Assembly (NCBI GenBank): GCA_010909165.1
Contig: MU008163.1
Coordinates: 1,984,001-2,048,000 of the forward strand
Direction of reading: 5' to 3'
DNA: 64,000 nt
Source of the DNA: Anthoceros angustus
Lineage: Eukaryota > Streptophyta > Anthocerotopsida > Anthocerotales > Anthocerotaceae
Made by a program: the position numbers and the translations under genes. The notes beneath the pieces were generated by a model that was given only the letters and a program-made list of their open reading frames with translations, did not search any database and had not been told where the DNA came from. Below are positions 50,001-61,159 of the stretch, piece by piece. Within the stretch, counting starts at the first letter, position 1; each line of letters starts with the position of its first letter.

Positions 50001-52249
50001 AGCTCCCCATCCAGTGCAATAGCAAGAACAAAATACAACACAATCAAAGTGCTCCCAAGGAACAGTTCCCAATCATTGAGCGCCACTAATCCAACACACC
50101 TAAGTAGGCAGAAACAAATTGCACAGGCTGTCATTAAAGTCAGGCTCTCACCTAGCCTGGAAAGCATGGCATCTGTTGGATTCGCTGTGGGCAAGGGTTC
50201 TGAGAAGAGCTGTCCGCGTGCAGCAGCTGCAGCTGCTAGTGACGCTGCCCTCTTTGGATCCAAGAGAGCACAACACACAGACAGCGAGTGGACAAGGGTA
50301 GACTTGCACTGAGGGTCCTCCAACACATGATCAAACAGGCTTGCCACAAACCTGCTACATACAGTACGAGGAAAAACCTCAGAAACAGGATTCCCAAATT
50401 GTGACCCTGACTGTCATTAACTCCACAGGACAATGACGTTTTGTGCCAGTATGTACCTGGATGTTGCCAGTTTTGAAGCAAGAGCTGACGGAGCAATACG
50501 TGTCACTGCTGACAATGTGTCGGCAGCATTTGCATGTACCTCGGGAGGAAACTATGCAACGAAGCACACCCGATCAGATAAGATGAAGAAACAGAACAGT
50601 CTCAAGGTAATGCATGCTACATTGGAGCACACCTCTGGGCTTAATTTTTCCACAAGCAGTTCCAGCAAGTTTGTGTCAGCCAGCCATTGCAGGGAGACCG
50701 AGTGGAAAGCATGTATATGCTCATCAGCACCAACAAGCCGGATTAGCACCTGAAACAACACCATTGCATAAGGCTGTCTACCTCTCCAAGAACACACTGA
50801 AAAAACGCTCTGCCAAGGATAAACATTCATCACGCTGAATGTGAAGCAACTTTGAAACACATTGCGCACACAGCAGATAACTTAACTAATTTCAGAGGAC
50901 AAAAATACCTCCATAATCGAGGTGATATCAATCAAATTCACCAAATTGTTCAATATTTCTTGATGTGTCTGGATAGATTACAAGCTACACATGAAACCGC
51001 TGGCTGGGCCAAGAAGAAAAATGGAGATAAATTTGTTAGCTTAAAACAGAAGAAATAATCCCAAATTGCCTCACTTGCAAATATCGCATCACAGCTCCTG
51101 TCTTCCTGATTAGCAAACATATGACAACCTGTGAAACGAGACAGTGATGAATAAGGTACAAAAATGAAATCGACGTTCCTCTTGTGCTTAGTCCACAGGC
51201 CTCAATTTGCGCCTCTGTGTCCTTACAAACGAACCTTACTGAAGTATCCAGACAACAAAGTGCCATGCGGTCGGGACGGCTCCAAGAACCCAAACAGCAT
51301 ATTCATGAGCTGCAACGCAAGAAATACAATCTAGTGAATTGGCATAGCCTGCATAGCACCACCCATGGGAGCATGCAAACGTTTGACCCAAACTATCATC
51401 ACAGAGTAACAAACGGAACCCCTCTCATAGCAATAGACACTGACTATGCCAGGATACGCAAGTTGAAGCCACTGACCTCCTCATCCTCTACAAGAGTCTT
51501 GAAAATTGCATCAATTTCACATGTGAAGACCTCACAGGCAACAAATGGAAACCTGCAAAAGACTGGCAAAGATCACCAACAGAGTCCCTGGCCTTGACAG
51601 CCACCTTGTGGCCACAACCATACTCACTTAAACCTCTACAGATTTGCATGTAAGCAGAGTAACATCATACTTGTATGCACGCCCGTTATCAGCTTCCTCC
51701 GGAGGCTCCTCTATCACATACCGCAGCATTTGCTGTACTTGGGGCTTACCCCGCAGGCTGTAGGTTAAAAAACCCCAAGTTAGGCCAGAAGGAGTAAGGG
51801 CAGCGTATTGGCGGGTAAGAAAACAAACGATATGCCATTTCTCCTGCAGTTGCCCCTAAGCTGCTAATTCGCCACTTTACATGGAAAAGTTCGACGTTTC
51901 ACACCCACTCTTACACCTCCAAGTTTTTGAGACTTACAAGCTGATGAGGCGGCTGTTGACCGCTTTACACTCCTGTATGATATCCTCCTCATTGAGGAGC
52001 TCTTCAAGGGTGTACACATCCTTGTCAAGTATCGAATCGACCTACACCAAGATAGTATCCGTCAGAGCGTTCTCCAGTAACAGCTTAACCGGCATGATAC
52101 AGTCAGGTCCACTTGAGCAGATCAATAGCTGGCCTGGACAGAGATCCATGCCTCCGACCCATGGTTCGCAATCCAGACGGTAGGCCGATAAGCGAGCATC
52201 GTGCACTTACAGGTGACGTAGTAGAAATGCCAGCCACGCGCCAAAACAT
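47031..52249 (-). CDS. SAPS-domain protein, regulatory subunit of PP6-type phosphatase
   Basis: Nineteen exons, 851 aa: 52249-52211, 52041-51938, 51757-51671, 51552-51477, 51309-51235, 51128-51075, 50968-50909, 50749-50633, 50539-50457, 50351-50152, 49963-49863, 49731-49628, 49520-49355, 49221-49114, 48794-48712, 48574-48430, 48301-48278, 48147-48080, 47892-47031. Begins MFWRVAG and continues with LDKDVYTLEELLNEEDIIQE, VIEEPPEEAD, FEEP-type helical repeats, VRLVGADEHI, HSLSVCCALLDPKRAA, LPTTYGQLKPPLGIHRLK and FNNMLHHHVESIL, the core of the SIT4-phosphatase-associated family. SAPS proteins hold the PP6/Sit4 catalytic subunit and direct it to substrates. The last exon (287 codons) is an acidic, disordered tail. 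The first exon is only 39 nt and exon 17 only 24 nt. Confidence 0.95.
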
Positions 52250-53247
52250 TTTCTTCAGAAATCCGTCTATGTCTGCAAAGTGTCTTTCCCCCGTGCAGAA
52301 GCACCGGGCGATCCCCAATCCACCAGAAACCCAAAACCTGCAATTCCCGCGTCACGCCCTCCCCAAAGATCTCAAAGATAGCGGTGGCGCCCGCCGCAAC
52401 GTCCACCGACCCGTTCAAGAACGCGAATTCCAAGCTGCGAGCTACAGCCTCAGACCTACGAAACGGGAGCCCCCGCGGCCTGCCCCTGTCCCGCCCGCTC
52501 CCACCACCTTCATCCCCCTGCCAACCCTAGCGCCCGACATCCCCTGCGATTCCCCCACGTGCCCGTCGCGTGCAGGGCCAACCCTAGCCCAGGGCGCCCC
52601 AGATCCGGGCCTCACACTCCCGCGCGCATCCACAGCCTGCACCGCCAGGGCCTCCGCATGGACCCGCCCCCGGGCGCGCGCGAGCTCTCTGGACGCGGCT
52701 GCAATGGCCGGAGGAGCTGCTATGTGTCCCCCTCCTCCTTCCGACGCTGCGGCCTGCTGCGAGCTGAGCTGCGGGCGCCGGAGCTGGAGCTGCTGCTGTT
52801 GCTGCGGCGGCGGGCGCGGCTGCCGCACCAGGAGCTCGGGACGCAGCTGCGAGCCCACGCGGAGTCTGCTATGGAGGCCGGCTCTGCGGGTAGATGGCAC
52901 GCGAGGGCTCGCTCGGGCGCACGCAGGTGAGACAAAGACTGCCTCGCAAAGTTGCCTTCCTTTCCAACGCGAGGAGAGAGAAGCACAGCACGGGCAAGTC
53001 TGGCCCTGGCACACCACCTGAAGCAGATCGCCTTCCCGGACCTGGTAACTTGTTACATACCTTCCTTTCGCATTACCCTTCAAACATGTACCACAAATCC
53101 TTCCCCACGCCAAATCACTCTCTTTGATACCTACATCTATGTATCCACGCCGACTGTATCCAATATAAACGTTTTCATTAACTGGCTGAGAGATCTGTAA
53201 CTTTGTCTCTCTCTATGTATCTATTATATAGATACGGATGGTTATAA
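52250..53247. other. GC-rich 5' flank of SAPS
   Basis: Very GC-rich between about 52450 and 52930 with CTG/CGG-type runs, then AT-rich. Long open frames exist on both strands here because of base composition; none has recognisable features. Likely the SAPS promoter and 5' UTR, possibly with a leader intron. Confidence 0.45.
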
Positions 53248-53290
53248 GACTCGAACTCGAATTCGAACTCGAACTAGAACTCGAACTCAA
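53248..53290. repeat. GAACTC hexanucleotide repeat
   Basis: About seven imperfect copies of cgaact/cgaatt in a row. Confidence 0.9.
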
Positions 53291-53864
53291 TCATTATAGT
53301 CCGTTAACATGTACATCTTTTATTCGGTCTTTTATATACATTGTCCTTCGAAGAAGGTACATAAAAAATATCATGTGATATATCACTGAAAATAAGTATT
53401 TAATGACTTTTTCTGCCACCTGTATTAACTTAAAGACAACTACGGTCATACAAATAATGTTGCATATCATATCGTATACCCTCCGTCAGAGTATTGATGA
53501 CTATTTTCATTTTGTGCACTTCCTCCGAAGACAATTATAGGACTTTATTCAAAAAATCTCATTTGTTATGTACATATGCACTGGACTGTACTCTCTGAAC
53601 ACAAGTATTCAATGATTGTTTTCACCTCGTGCACTTACTTTGAAGACGACTGCAATTTCTATGTGTATGTACATATTTTGTGACTCTCTAACTAGGCACC
53701 TCACTTTACACTGAACTAAGACTCCGTTTGTTACTCTCTTCTAAGCCAACATGACAAACCTAGGACATGTTTTTCAAGTATGATGCATAACAAACTTAGG
53801 ACATTTGCCAAGATGTGTCTTTGTGATGGGCGCAGTGAACACCTTGCAAAAGTTCTACAATATG

Positions 53865-54085
53865 ATCCACCAATGTATATCCGCATCTGTATACCCGATG
53901 TTTATATTTTATAGTATAAACCTTTAAAGGTAAATAGTAAAAGGCATTGACATTCGGAGATTCCAAGGGAGTTCCACAGTGCAAACCCACCAATGGATAT
54001 TGTCTCCCGATTTTCATATTTTATTGTATAAAAATTTAAAGGTAAATTGTAAAAGGCACTCACATTTAGAGATTCAAATCATTGT
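53865..54085. repeat. Tandem duplication of about 115 bp
   Basis: Two copies share caccaatg(t/g)atat, atttta(t/t)(a/t)gtataaa, tttaaaggtaaat(a/t)gtaaaag and gagattc, about 53865-53970 and 53986-54084. The surrounding 53.2-54.3 kb is AT-rich with no gene. Confidence 0.75.
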
Positions 54086-54301
54086 TTGTGGTCTCACTTT
54101 GGTGGTCTCAAATAATGCACATATATCTATTGCACATAATTTTTTTAGTGAATCTCTTTTAGATTATTATATAGAATAACAACAAATTGACAAATAGCCG
54201 AGAAGGCTAGAACTAGCTATGTTGGCTGTCCCTCCCTTATAATACGGTAGGATACTTCATCAACTAACGCTAACTTGAAAGCTATGCTTTTGCTAATATT
54301 A

Positions 54302-55248
54302 TTATGCATATTCAGTAAGGTTAAGCACGCGTTCCCCATTCACATAGAGACCAGGAACATAAGATCCCTCATCCATATGCCGCAACATAATATGGCCTCC
54401 TGCTGCAGATGAGGTGCTTACCCCCTCCTCCCGTGGACTACCCCTGACCGCATGAACCATGCCTTCGAAGGATGCCACGTCGCCTCCTGTTGCGCCGCTC
54501 ATGGTTGCCTCAGAGGCGGGTTCTCCAACGTCGGTGGGGATTTCCGCTACCCCGGTAATAGACTCCACGACGGTCGCCTGTTCCACGACCATGGTAGGGG
54601 TTTCTGTTACCGCGGTCGTCTCTCCCTTCATTCCAGTAGTGGCTTCCACTACCTCGGTAGTGGACCTGCTGCTCCTCTTCCCTTTTCCCTCTCCCGACGC
54701 CTCGGCCTGCTCCCGCTTATGGCCCCGCCAACTGGACCTTCTCCACATAGGCTACCTCTTGCTCTTGGGCCTGCAACAGTTCTCCCTGCATCTCCTGATT
54801 TGCTTCATGGGCATCCTTAATCTGAGCCATGAGCGATTCCTGCTGGCTCGTCATGGACTGTAACTCCTCCCGGGCCTTGCGTAAATCCTCCTGGACTTTG
54901 ATCCTCACCTCCTCCAGTGCCTGCTTGTCTTCCTCCAACTGTCTTCGCCTAGCCTCGTCCTCATCGAATTTAGCCTTCACCACTTCCTCTCGCCGCCTGA
55001 CATCGAGCTGTGAGTGCCAATGCAGCTTGGTCCAGCATGTCCGATTGAGCCTGAATCATGGCTGCTGTCAACTCCTGCAGATCCACTTGTTGAGGAGGGG
55101 CCGCGCCGGACGCCATCCCCCCGTCAAGCACCCTCTTACCCAGCAAGGTGCGTACCCGAACTATCTCCGCCACATCGACCTCGGTCGCCAAGGGAAATCC
55201 CTTGAAAATTTCTTCCCACCCAAGTGAGGGTTCCGTTGCTGGGGCCAA
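54302..55248 (-). pseudogene. Frameshifted coiled-coil polyprotein, possibly retroelement gag
   Basis: Three overlapping minus-strand frames follow one another: 55248-54970 (WEEIFKGFPLATEVDVAEIV, QELTAAMIQAQSDMLDQAAL), 54983-54717 with its upstream part VRRREEVVKAKFDEDEARRR (strong coiled coil) and 54748-54302 (Thr/Glu-rich low complexity, ending GLYVNGERVLNLTEYA). They can be joined only by two frameshifts. Composition suggests a gag-like structural protein of a dead element, but no protease, RT or LTR is present. A multi-exon host gene is the alternative. Confidence 0.4.
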
Positions 55249-55465
55249 CTGTGGAACGCAAAAGTTTGGGCAACTAGCTTAAATGAGTTCGTTTTGAAAC
55301 AGACCCACACTCTTTTGCTAGAAATGGTTTGGTGAAGACATGCAAGGAAATTTTTTTTTTGGACTAGGTCGGGAAGGCAGAGAGGATATGCAAGGGAAAA
55401 AGAAACAAGTCAAAACGACCTTCTGGTGAGGAGAAAAGGTAACCTACATGAGTGATAGGAGATAT

Positions 55466-55694
55466 CCTATCACCGTAGGAGAAACTCCTACCATGGTAGA
55501 TGAGGGTAGAAGAGATCCTACCACCATAGAAAAATGACCCTACTAATGTTTTGATCACCTACCAGTGTAGGAATAGTTCCTACTATGGTAGGAGAGGGTA
55601 GAAAAAGATCCTACCACCGTAGGAGTAACTCCTACCATAGTAGGAGAAGAGGGAAAATGCCTACCATGGTAGGAAGATGTTCTACTGCGGTAGA
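55466..55694. repeat. Cluster of nine imperfect palindromes, consensus CCTACCAnnGTAGGA
   Basis: Palindromes at about 55466, 55485, 55515, 55558, 55577, 55609, 55629, 55659 and 55681, each 14-18 bp with a complementary left and right half (for example ctcctaccatagtaggag). They are spaced about 19-43 bp apart with unrelated purine-rich spacers. Confidence 0.9.
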
Positions 55695-57087
55695 AGATAG
55701 GTTGCTAAGGAAAATAGCTTATGTTTTAGGCAGGATAGGTTTGCTATATATAGGGTCTTTTAGTGGACTAGATAAATAGGCCAAAATAGGTAATTAGGAA
55801 ATTAGAGGCTCATTTTTAGCAAATAGAAATTAGGAAAATAGGAGAAAAAGGTATTTTAGTATAAGGAAATTAGGAAACTAACATCAATGGTGGGAGAGGT
55901 GCCACGTGGCACACATCCAAGGGTAGGATAGAATGGTAGTTACTTTTTCTAACCCTTGGGTGACTTATAAAAGTGGCTGCAGGTGCCTACAGGAGGCCAT
56001 ATCTCAGAAACTCAACAAGACAGCCTCACTGCAGGAAGGCGCCGCTACATTGCAAGCTTCCCAAGGCCCCCATACAACAGCGCGCCGTACACGCGCCCGT
56101 GCTGAGGAGGAGAAGAAGGGCGTGGACTCAACAAGGAGGCGGAAATCCGCCAGGGTGCTTCAAAAAAGTTTTTGGCTGGGTGATGAAATAATTGTGCTTT
56201 CTAGATGAACTGATTTGATACATTACTAAAACGTTATTGATACATTTCTGAAGTTGTTGTGCTTACTAGTACATGAACCGATTTGGCATTCGTGGTGGAG
56301 AAAAAATGCATAACCTTTTCACTAGGAATTTCTCATTCTCATCAGACTTCGGAGGAGATGTTTTGTTTGGTACGTATTTTCCTCTCAGTTCTGTTATCTT
56401 CTTTTGTTCTGATGTCTTCAATCATTTTCTAACCATTGTGTTATTGTTGCATGTATGAGGAACGACTCTCCAAAAATTATAAAAATTGTCATGCACAATT
56501 ACCAAAGCGAGCACTTTTGCCTCAAAATTACAAAAACAATGAACAAGATGTCATTCAAACTTTTAGAGCTATCATCGACCACTTCCCAAGGTGGACAGAG
56601 AAGGATAAGAATTTGTCAATTCAAGGATTCCTTCTCAATTCTCCAATCGACAATGCAAGGTGTAATGTCAGTCTTTGGTTGTCTCTGGTTTCTTGTTTTT
56701 TCTTTTTAATGGGAACAAAGAGCACAGTGTATTTTTCAGGCTTGGCATGCCAAATTGCGAGTGTCGAAGAAGATGCCTTTTCGCTTCATGAAGACAATAG
56801 CTGAGGTTGCTCGTCCATAAACAAAAGTTGTCGGGTGACCATGATCACACATCTTATTATGACCCAAGTGCCTTCTGATGCTGGCAGAAGTGTGACAAGT
56901 CACAAGACAAATGCCGATTTTTCAATGGCAAGATAAGTAGGAAACTGCTAAAACTGGATGTGCATCCTCCTCAAGGGGAGGCCTCCGTATTTAGTCCTTA
57001 GGGAAAAATTATCTAAGTATCCGGAGTGGATGATGCAGTGGATCCGGAGTGGATGTTGCTCCACTGCACTCCAGATGTCTGTCTCAC
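55695..57087. other. AT-rich intergenic DNA with degenerate frames
   Basis: No gene recognised. Includes a perfect tgccacgtggca palindrome with a CACGTG core near 55899-55910 and short frames (55933-56208; 56436-56804, which contains QDVIQTFRAIIDHFPRW) that lack recognisable domains. Confidence 0.35.
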
Positions 57088-57393
57088 TCAGTTAAGGATA
57101 GAGACATCAATGAAGGTGACAAAATGCAACAACCCATGAATGAAAGGAACTCTCATAGACTTGCATACATTACTATGTACAAGATCCAAAATGCTCAAAG
57201 ACCTGGAAATAGACTTTATCGAAGAAGGCACCCCACGATAGTTGCCATTGATACAGTCTTTACAAAGAGACTCAGTAGTAAGAATTTCACGAATATGCAG
57301 ATCGAAGAGTTTGCATAACTCCGATAATAGGAAATTGAATATGACCCAATTGCACATTTCAAAGCTGTATTTGTTATTTGGAAAACTCACCAT
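57088..57393 (-). mobile_element. Ty1/copia pre-integrase/integrase fragment
   Basis: Minus strand reads LGHIQFPIIGVMQ (one frame) then CKDCINGNYRG, SILDLVHSNVCKSM and LHFVTFIDVS, i.e. the GAG-pre-integrase zinc site and start of the integrase core. Short, with a frameshift; dead. Confidence 0.8.
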
Positions 57394-57829
57394 CCTTAGA
57401 CATTGTTACGAAGATTCCATATTTATGAACAACTCATGCGTTTTTTACAAGGCACAAACCTTTTTGGATTCTTGACATGTACATCTTACTGGCATTATAA
57501 GTTGCCAACTACACCCCCATGCCGTAATTTCTTTCCATTTTCCGTTCGCTATAACATTTCGTGTACTCTTGATCTTACTCAATTTGTTACTCATCACTAT
57601 TAGGCACTCCTATTCCCGCGCACTCTCATTCCCGCTCACACCTTCGCGACACACTTGATATTCTTGCTCACCATGGTCATCATTTCATATTCTTTTGCAA
57701 CCCCCCACTTCCCACACTCTCACTCCTTCCCCCTCCTTGCAAACTTGATTCTTGCTGGCTCTACCTCTGTCGACTTTGTGGCTCATGGGTCGAACTCCAT
57801 CTCATGATGATTGGGAGCACTTCCAAATC

Positions 57830-58440
57830 ATAGAAACTCGTACATTTGGAGTTAAAAAAGTCACCTGTAATTTTTTGCTCAGTCTTTCCAAGGAACAAGC
57901 ATAAGGGCTAGATGTCATCTCATAGGTGTAGGAGGTGGAGTAAGAGCATGCTCCGCAATGCCAAGCGCATTGAAGGAGAAGCTTTTAAAGGGAGCCAGGG
58001 TCAATGTGATGTCTTCATGTGTTGCATCCACTAATTAGTCTAGCACTTCAAGTTCTCAGACAACAATGGAGAAGGCATGGGAGCTTCCAAGGAGGAAGTT
58101 TGTAGATGAAGTTGTAGCGAGGTGCTTTTATGCACGTGGACTATCATTCAACTTAATACGATCTCCTTTTTTAGTGACATGGTTGATGCAATTGTTAATG
58201 TAGGTCGTTCATATAAGCTCCCTAATTTTGATGCTTTGAGAACTACTTTGCTTCTATCAAATCATCAAAGCTTCATAATTGAGGTTCGTGGTTCAAGGTT
58301 CATGGAAATTATCAAAGGTTCGTGGTCAACTGGGTGCTCTATCTTAAGTGATGGTTGGAGTGATAGAAGAAACCACCCCCTGGTGAATCTATTAGTCTTC
58401 ACGTCAAGGAAATGTATTTCTATGAGCAGAAAATATATCT
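57830..58440 (+). mobile_element. hAT transposase fragment (BED-type finger remnant plus DUF659)
   Basis: A diverged zinc-finger stretch (KVTCNFLLS, then CHLIGVGGGVRACSAMPSAL, KEKLLKGARVN) is followed by KFVDEVVARCFYARGLSFNL IRSPF; a one-base frameshift at a T run near 58165-58172 leads to SDMVDAIVNVGRSYKLPNFD and STGCSILSDGWSDRRNHPLV. That is the DUF659 region typical of plant hAT elements. Catalytic C-terminus missing. Confidence 0.85.
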
Positions 58441-58454
58441 CGCCGGGAGAAAAC

Positions 58455-58665
58455 AAGAGTATTAGAGTTATCATGTCGAGATTGATCGTCCCGTGTGTCA
58501 ACAATATTCACAGTAGACAAATATAACCTACTCAAAATTGAAGAAAAAATCCAAATATGAAGAATATTAGAGTTATCGTATGGAGATTGATCTTCCTGTG
58601 CGTCAACAATATTCACAGTAGACAAATATAACTACTCAAAATTGAAGAAAAAACCCAAGTACGAA
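58455..58665. repeat. Tandem duplication of about 104 bp downstream of hAT fragment
   Basis: Two copies share agtattagagttatc / aatattagagttatc, gtcaacaatattcacagtag followed by acaaatataa, and ctcaaaattgaagaaaaaa. Confidence 0.9.
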
Positions 58666-58946
58666 GAGTCCATGTTAAGTACCAGATACCACCTAGGGGA
58701 TAAGACAATCTAACGTTTTAGACGTCAGATGAGGAAGAATGAAGTCTATTATAGTCCACTTGGACGGAATGTAGCGCCACCTGCTACCTACGTACCCATG
58801 TATGCCCCGTTCAATCCGATAGAATCGAATCCCGGTGGCGAAAAATATTAACGGAGAGCGGTTCCCGCATAGGTAGGTAGCTATGTAGTCAGGTAGGAGT
58901 ACTCGAATTAGACGAGCACTCAGACGCGCTTCCGTGTGTTGAGCAT

Positions 58947-60698
58947 ATGGAGAGCAGTCGTGGTGCTGCATCCAACTGGATCGTGCGGGATGATGGTGGG
59001 CCTGGCAGGCCGGCTGGATACGATCGGGGCGTTACGGTTGAAACTGTGAGCAAGCTGTGCGAGCTGGGGCAGCTCGATGAGGCAGTGGAGGGCCTTGGAG
59101 TTCTGGTGCAGACAGACTGTGAGGCTCCCAAGTCTCTCTTCTACACAGTCTCAAAGGGATGTTCTAGGGAGAAGGATTTACCTTTATGGCGCCGTGTGCA
59201 TGCCCTGGGGGTGATGAAGGGGTACGAGTCGGACACGTTCTTGTGCAACCACATGGTGCGGGTTTATGCTTCCCGTGCCAGCTTGGAGGAGGCCATGGAC
59301 GTGTTCAGCGCGGTGGAGGAACCGGATGCCTTCACGTGGTCGGCCATCATCTCGGCTCATGTGAAGCAGGGGCGGGACAGGCAGGCCATAGGGCTGTATC
59401 ATCGGATGCGGATGTCGAGTGTGCAGCCGGACGGGCATGTGTTTGTGGCAGCGCTGCAGGCCTGCGCGAGAGGAGCAGATTTGAGGTCGGGGCAGCAGGT
59501 GCATGTGGATGTGATTGCCAGTGGGGTTGAGCCTGATTCGTTTGTGTGCAATTGCCTGGTGGATATGTATGCCAAGTGCGGGAGCTTGGGTGAGGCAAGG
59601 AGAGTGTTCGACCGGTTAGGGCACAAGAATGTTGTCACCTGGACGGCTCTGATTGCAGGATACTCCCAGCAGGGCATGGGGCAGGAGGCTCTGCATCTCT
59701 ACAGGGCCATGCAGGAGGAGGGAGTGGCTGCTCCTAATTCTTTCACTTTCGTGTGCCTCCTGCAGGCGTGTGCTAATGTGGCTGCTCTGCATCTGGGAAG
59801 GCAGCTTCACGCACAGATCAAAACCCTAGGGCTGGAGGCCGAGGTGCTGGTGGCCACCAGCCTGATCAACATGTATGGCAAGTGCGGGAGCATGGAGGAT
59901 GCACAGCTGGTTTTCGATGCCTTGCCGGCAAGAGATGTGGTCACCTGGAGCGCGCTGATCGCAGGCTACACCTGCCAGGGAGCCAGCCAGGTGGTGTTCG
60001 ACCTGGTTCAGAGGATGAGACAGGAAGGCATACAGCCGAACGGAGTCACATTCCTCAGCATACTGACAGTATGCAGCCATGCAGGCCTGGTGGGGAAAGG
60101 GCAAGAGTTCTTCCGGGCCATGAGCAGACAGTACCGGATCCCTCCCACCGTCGGGCACTACACCTGCATGGTGGACCTCCTGGGCAGAGCAGGCCTGCTG
60201 GACGAGTCCCTGGCCTTGGTCAGGGCCATGCCCATCCCCCCTGACGCGGCAGTCTGGCTCACTCTGCTGAACGCCTGCCGAAAGTGGAGCAACACGGAGG
60301 TGGGCCGCCATGCTTTCGACCAAACCGTGAAGCTCGACAAGAAAGACGCCTCAGCGTATGTCCTCATGTCCAACATTTACACCGGTGCCCAGATGTGGGA
60401 GCAGGCGCGGGAGCTGCAGGCGTGGAGGAAGGGCATCGGGGCGTGGAAGCAGCCTGGTCAGAGCTGGTGGACGGACATGGCCGGGCTAGTGCATAGCTTT
60501 CTTGTTGGCGAGCGGAAGCTCCTCGAAGGTGAAGCAAGAATGACGCAGGTCTATCCCATATTGAATGACGAACAATGTGCGCCGCATCTGGGTTCCTTAA
60601 CCTTTAGGCACGTTACTCGACTCAGACGTTGTTTCAGTCATCATCTTTTTCGTTTCAATCCATCATTTTGGGGTCCATACTCGTTTTTGAAATTGTAG
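58947..60698 (+). CDS. PLS-class pentatricopeptide repeat protein with E domain, intronless
   Basis: Single frame of 583 aa. About ten PPR units of P, L and S types (for example DTFLCNHMVRVYASRASLEE, VCNCLVDMYAKCGSLGEARR, VVTWTALIAGYSQQGMGQEA, VATSLINMYGKCGSMEDAQL), then an E domain with YVLMSNIYTGAQMWEQAREL and PGQSWWTDMAGLVHSFLVGE. The DYW deaminase domain is absent; the last 60 residues are unrelated. Such proteins bind specific organellar RNAs and guide C-to-U editing, with a deaminase supplied in trans when DYW is missing. No clear organelle targeting sequence; the N-terminus is acidic-neutral, so the true start could be different. No intron, as is typical of plant PPR genes. Confidence 0.92.
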   Translation: MESSRGAASNWIVRDDGGPGRPAGYDRGVTVETVSKLCELGQLDEAVEGLGVLVQTDCEAPKSLFYTVSKGCSREKDLPLWRRVHALGVMKGYESDTFLCNHMVRVYASRASLEEAMDVFSAVEEPDAFTWSAIISAHVKQGRDRQAIGLYHRMRMSSVQPDGHVFVAALQACARGADLRSGQQVHVDVIASGVEPDSFVCNCLVDMYAKCGSLGEARRVFDRLGHKNVVTWTALIAGYSQQGMGQEALHLYRAMQEEGVAAPNSFTFVCLLQACANVAALHLGRQLHAQIKTLGLEAEVLVATSLINMYGKCGSMEDAQLVFDALPARDVVTWSALIAGYTCQGASQVVFDLVQRMRQEGIQPNGVTFLSILTVCSHAGLVGKGQEFFRAMSRQYRIPPTVGHYTCMVDLLGRAGLLDESLALVRAMPIPPDAAVWLTLLNACRKWSNTEVGRHAFDQTVKLDKKDASAYVLMSNIYTGAQMWEQARELQAWRKGIGAWKQPGQSWWTDMAGLVHSFLVGERKLLEGEARMTQVYPILNDEQCAPHLGSLTFRHVTRLRRCFSHHLFRFNPSFWGPYSFLKL

Positions 60699-61159
60699 GG
60701 CTCGGTACACATGTACATTGTACAATATCCGGGATGTCATTGGCGGTGTCGTGTACGGTATCGTCGACCTCGTCCTGGTCGTGGTCCTGTCAAGTCAGCG
60801 ACGCGGTGGTCGCTGCTGGAGGTCTCTAGAAATAACTAACCTGATGTTGGAGCCACGTCCCGGAACGGCTCCGTCGCCCTCGCGTTCTGGATTCCAAGCC
60901 TTGGACTTCCCTAAGTCCTGGCCTGCCGGCCTGCCGAGTGCTGTGCCAATCCGATGTGTTAGCGCATCGGAACAGGACTGTGGTGGTGAGCCGGGAAGTG
61001 CTTCTGGGGTTTTCGGAAGGCGACGCTCGATAGGCTTGGTTGCTGGCGCTGGTGCCGGCAGCATTGTGGCGCTTGGTGGGAGCCCCGGCCTGGCTCATCC
61101 ATAAGCTCCAGCGCAGCACAGACAGATTTTGGAAGTGCGCGTGGGCGTGAGCGGGGTGG
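60699..61159. other. Intergenic, PPR 3' flank and MMP promoter
   Basis: 461 bp, no gene seen; moderately GC-rich. Confidence 0.45.

Noticed and set aside
52113-53113. 302-aa plus and 223-aa minus frames
   Set aside because: Caused by GC-rich sequence; overlapping on both strands, no domain, low complexity, and the plus frame overlaps the first SAPS exons.
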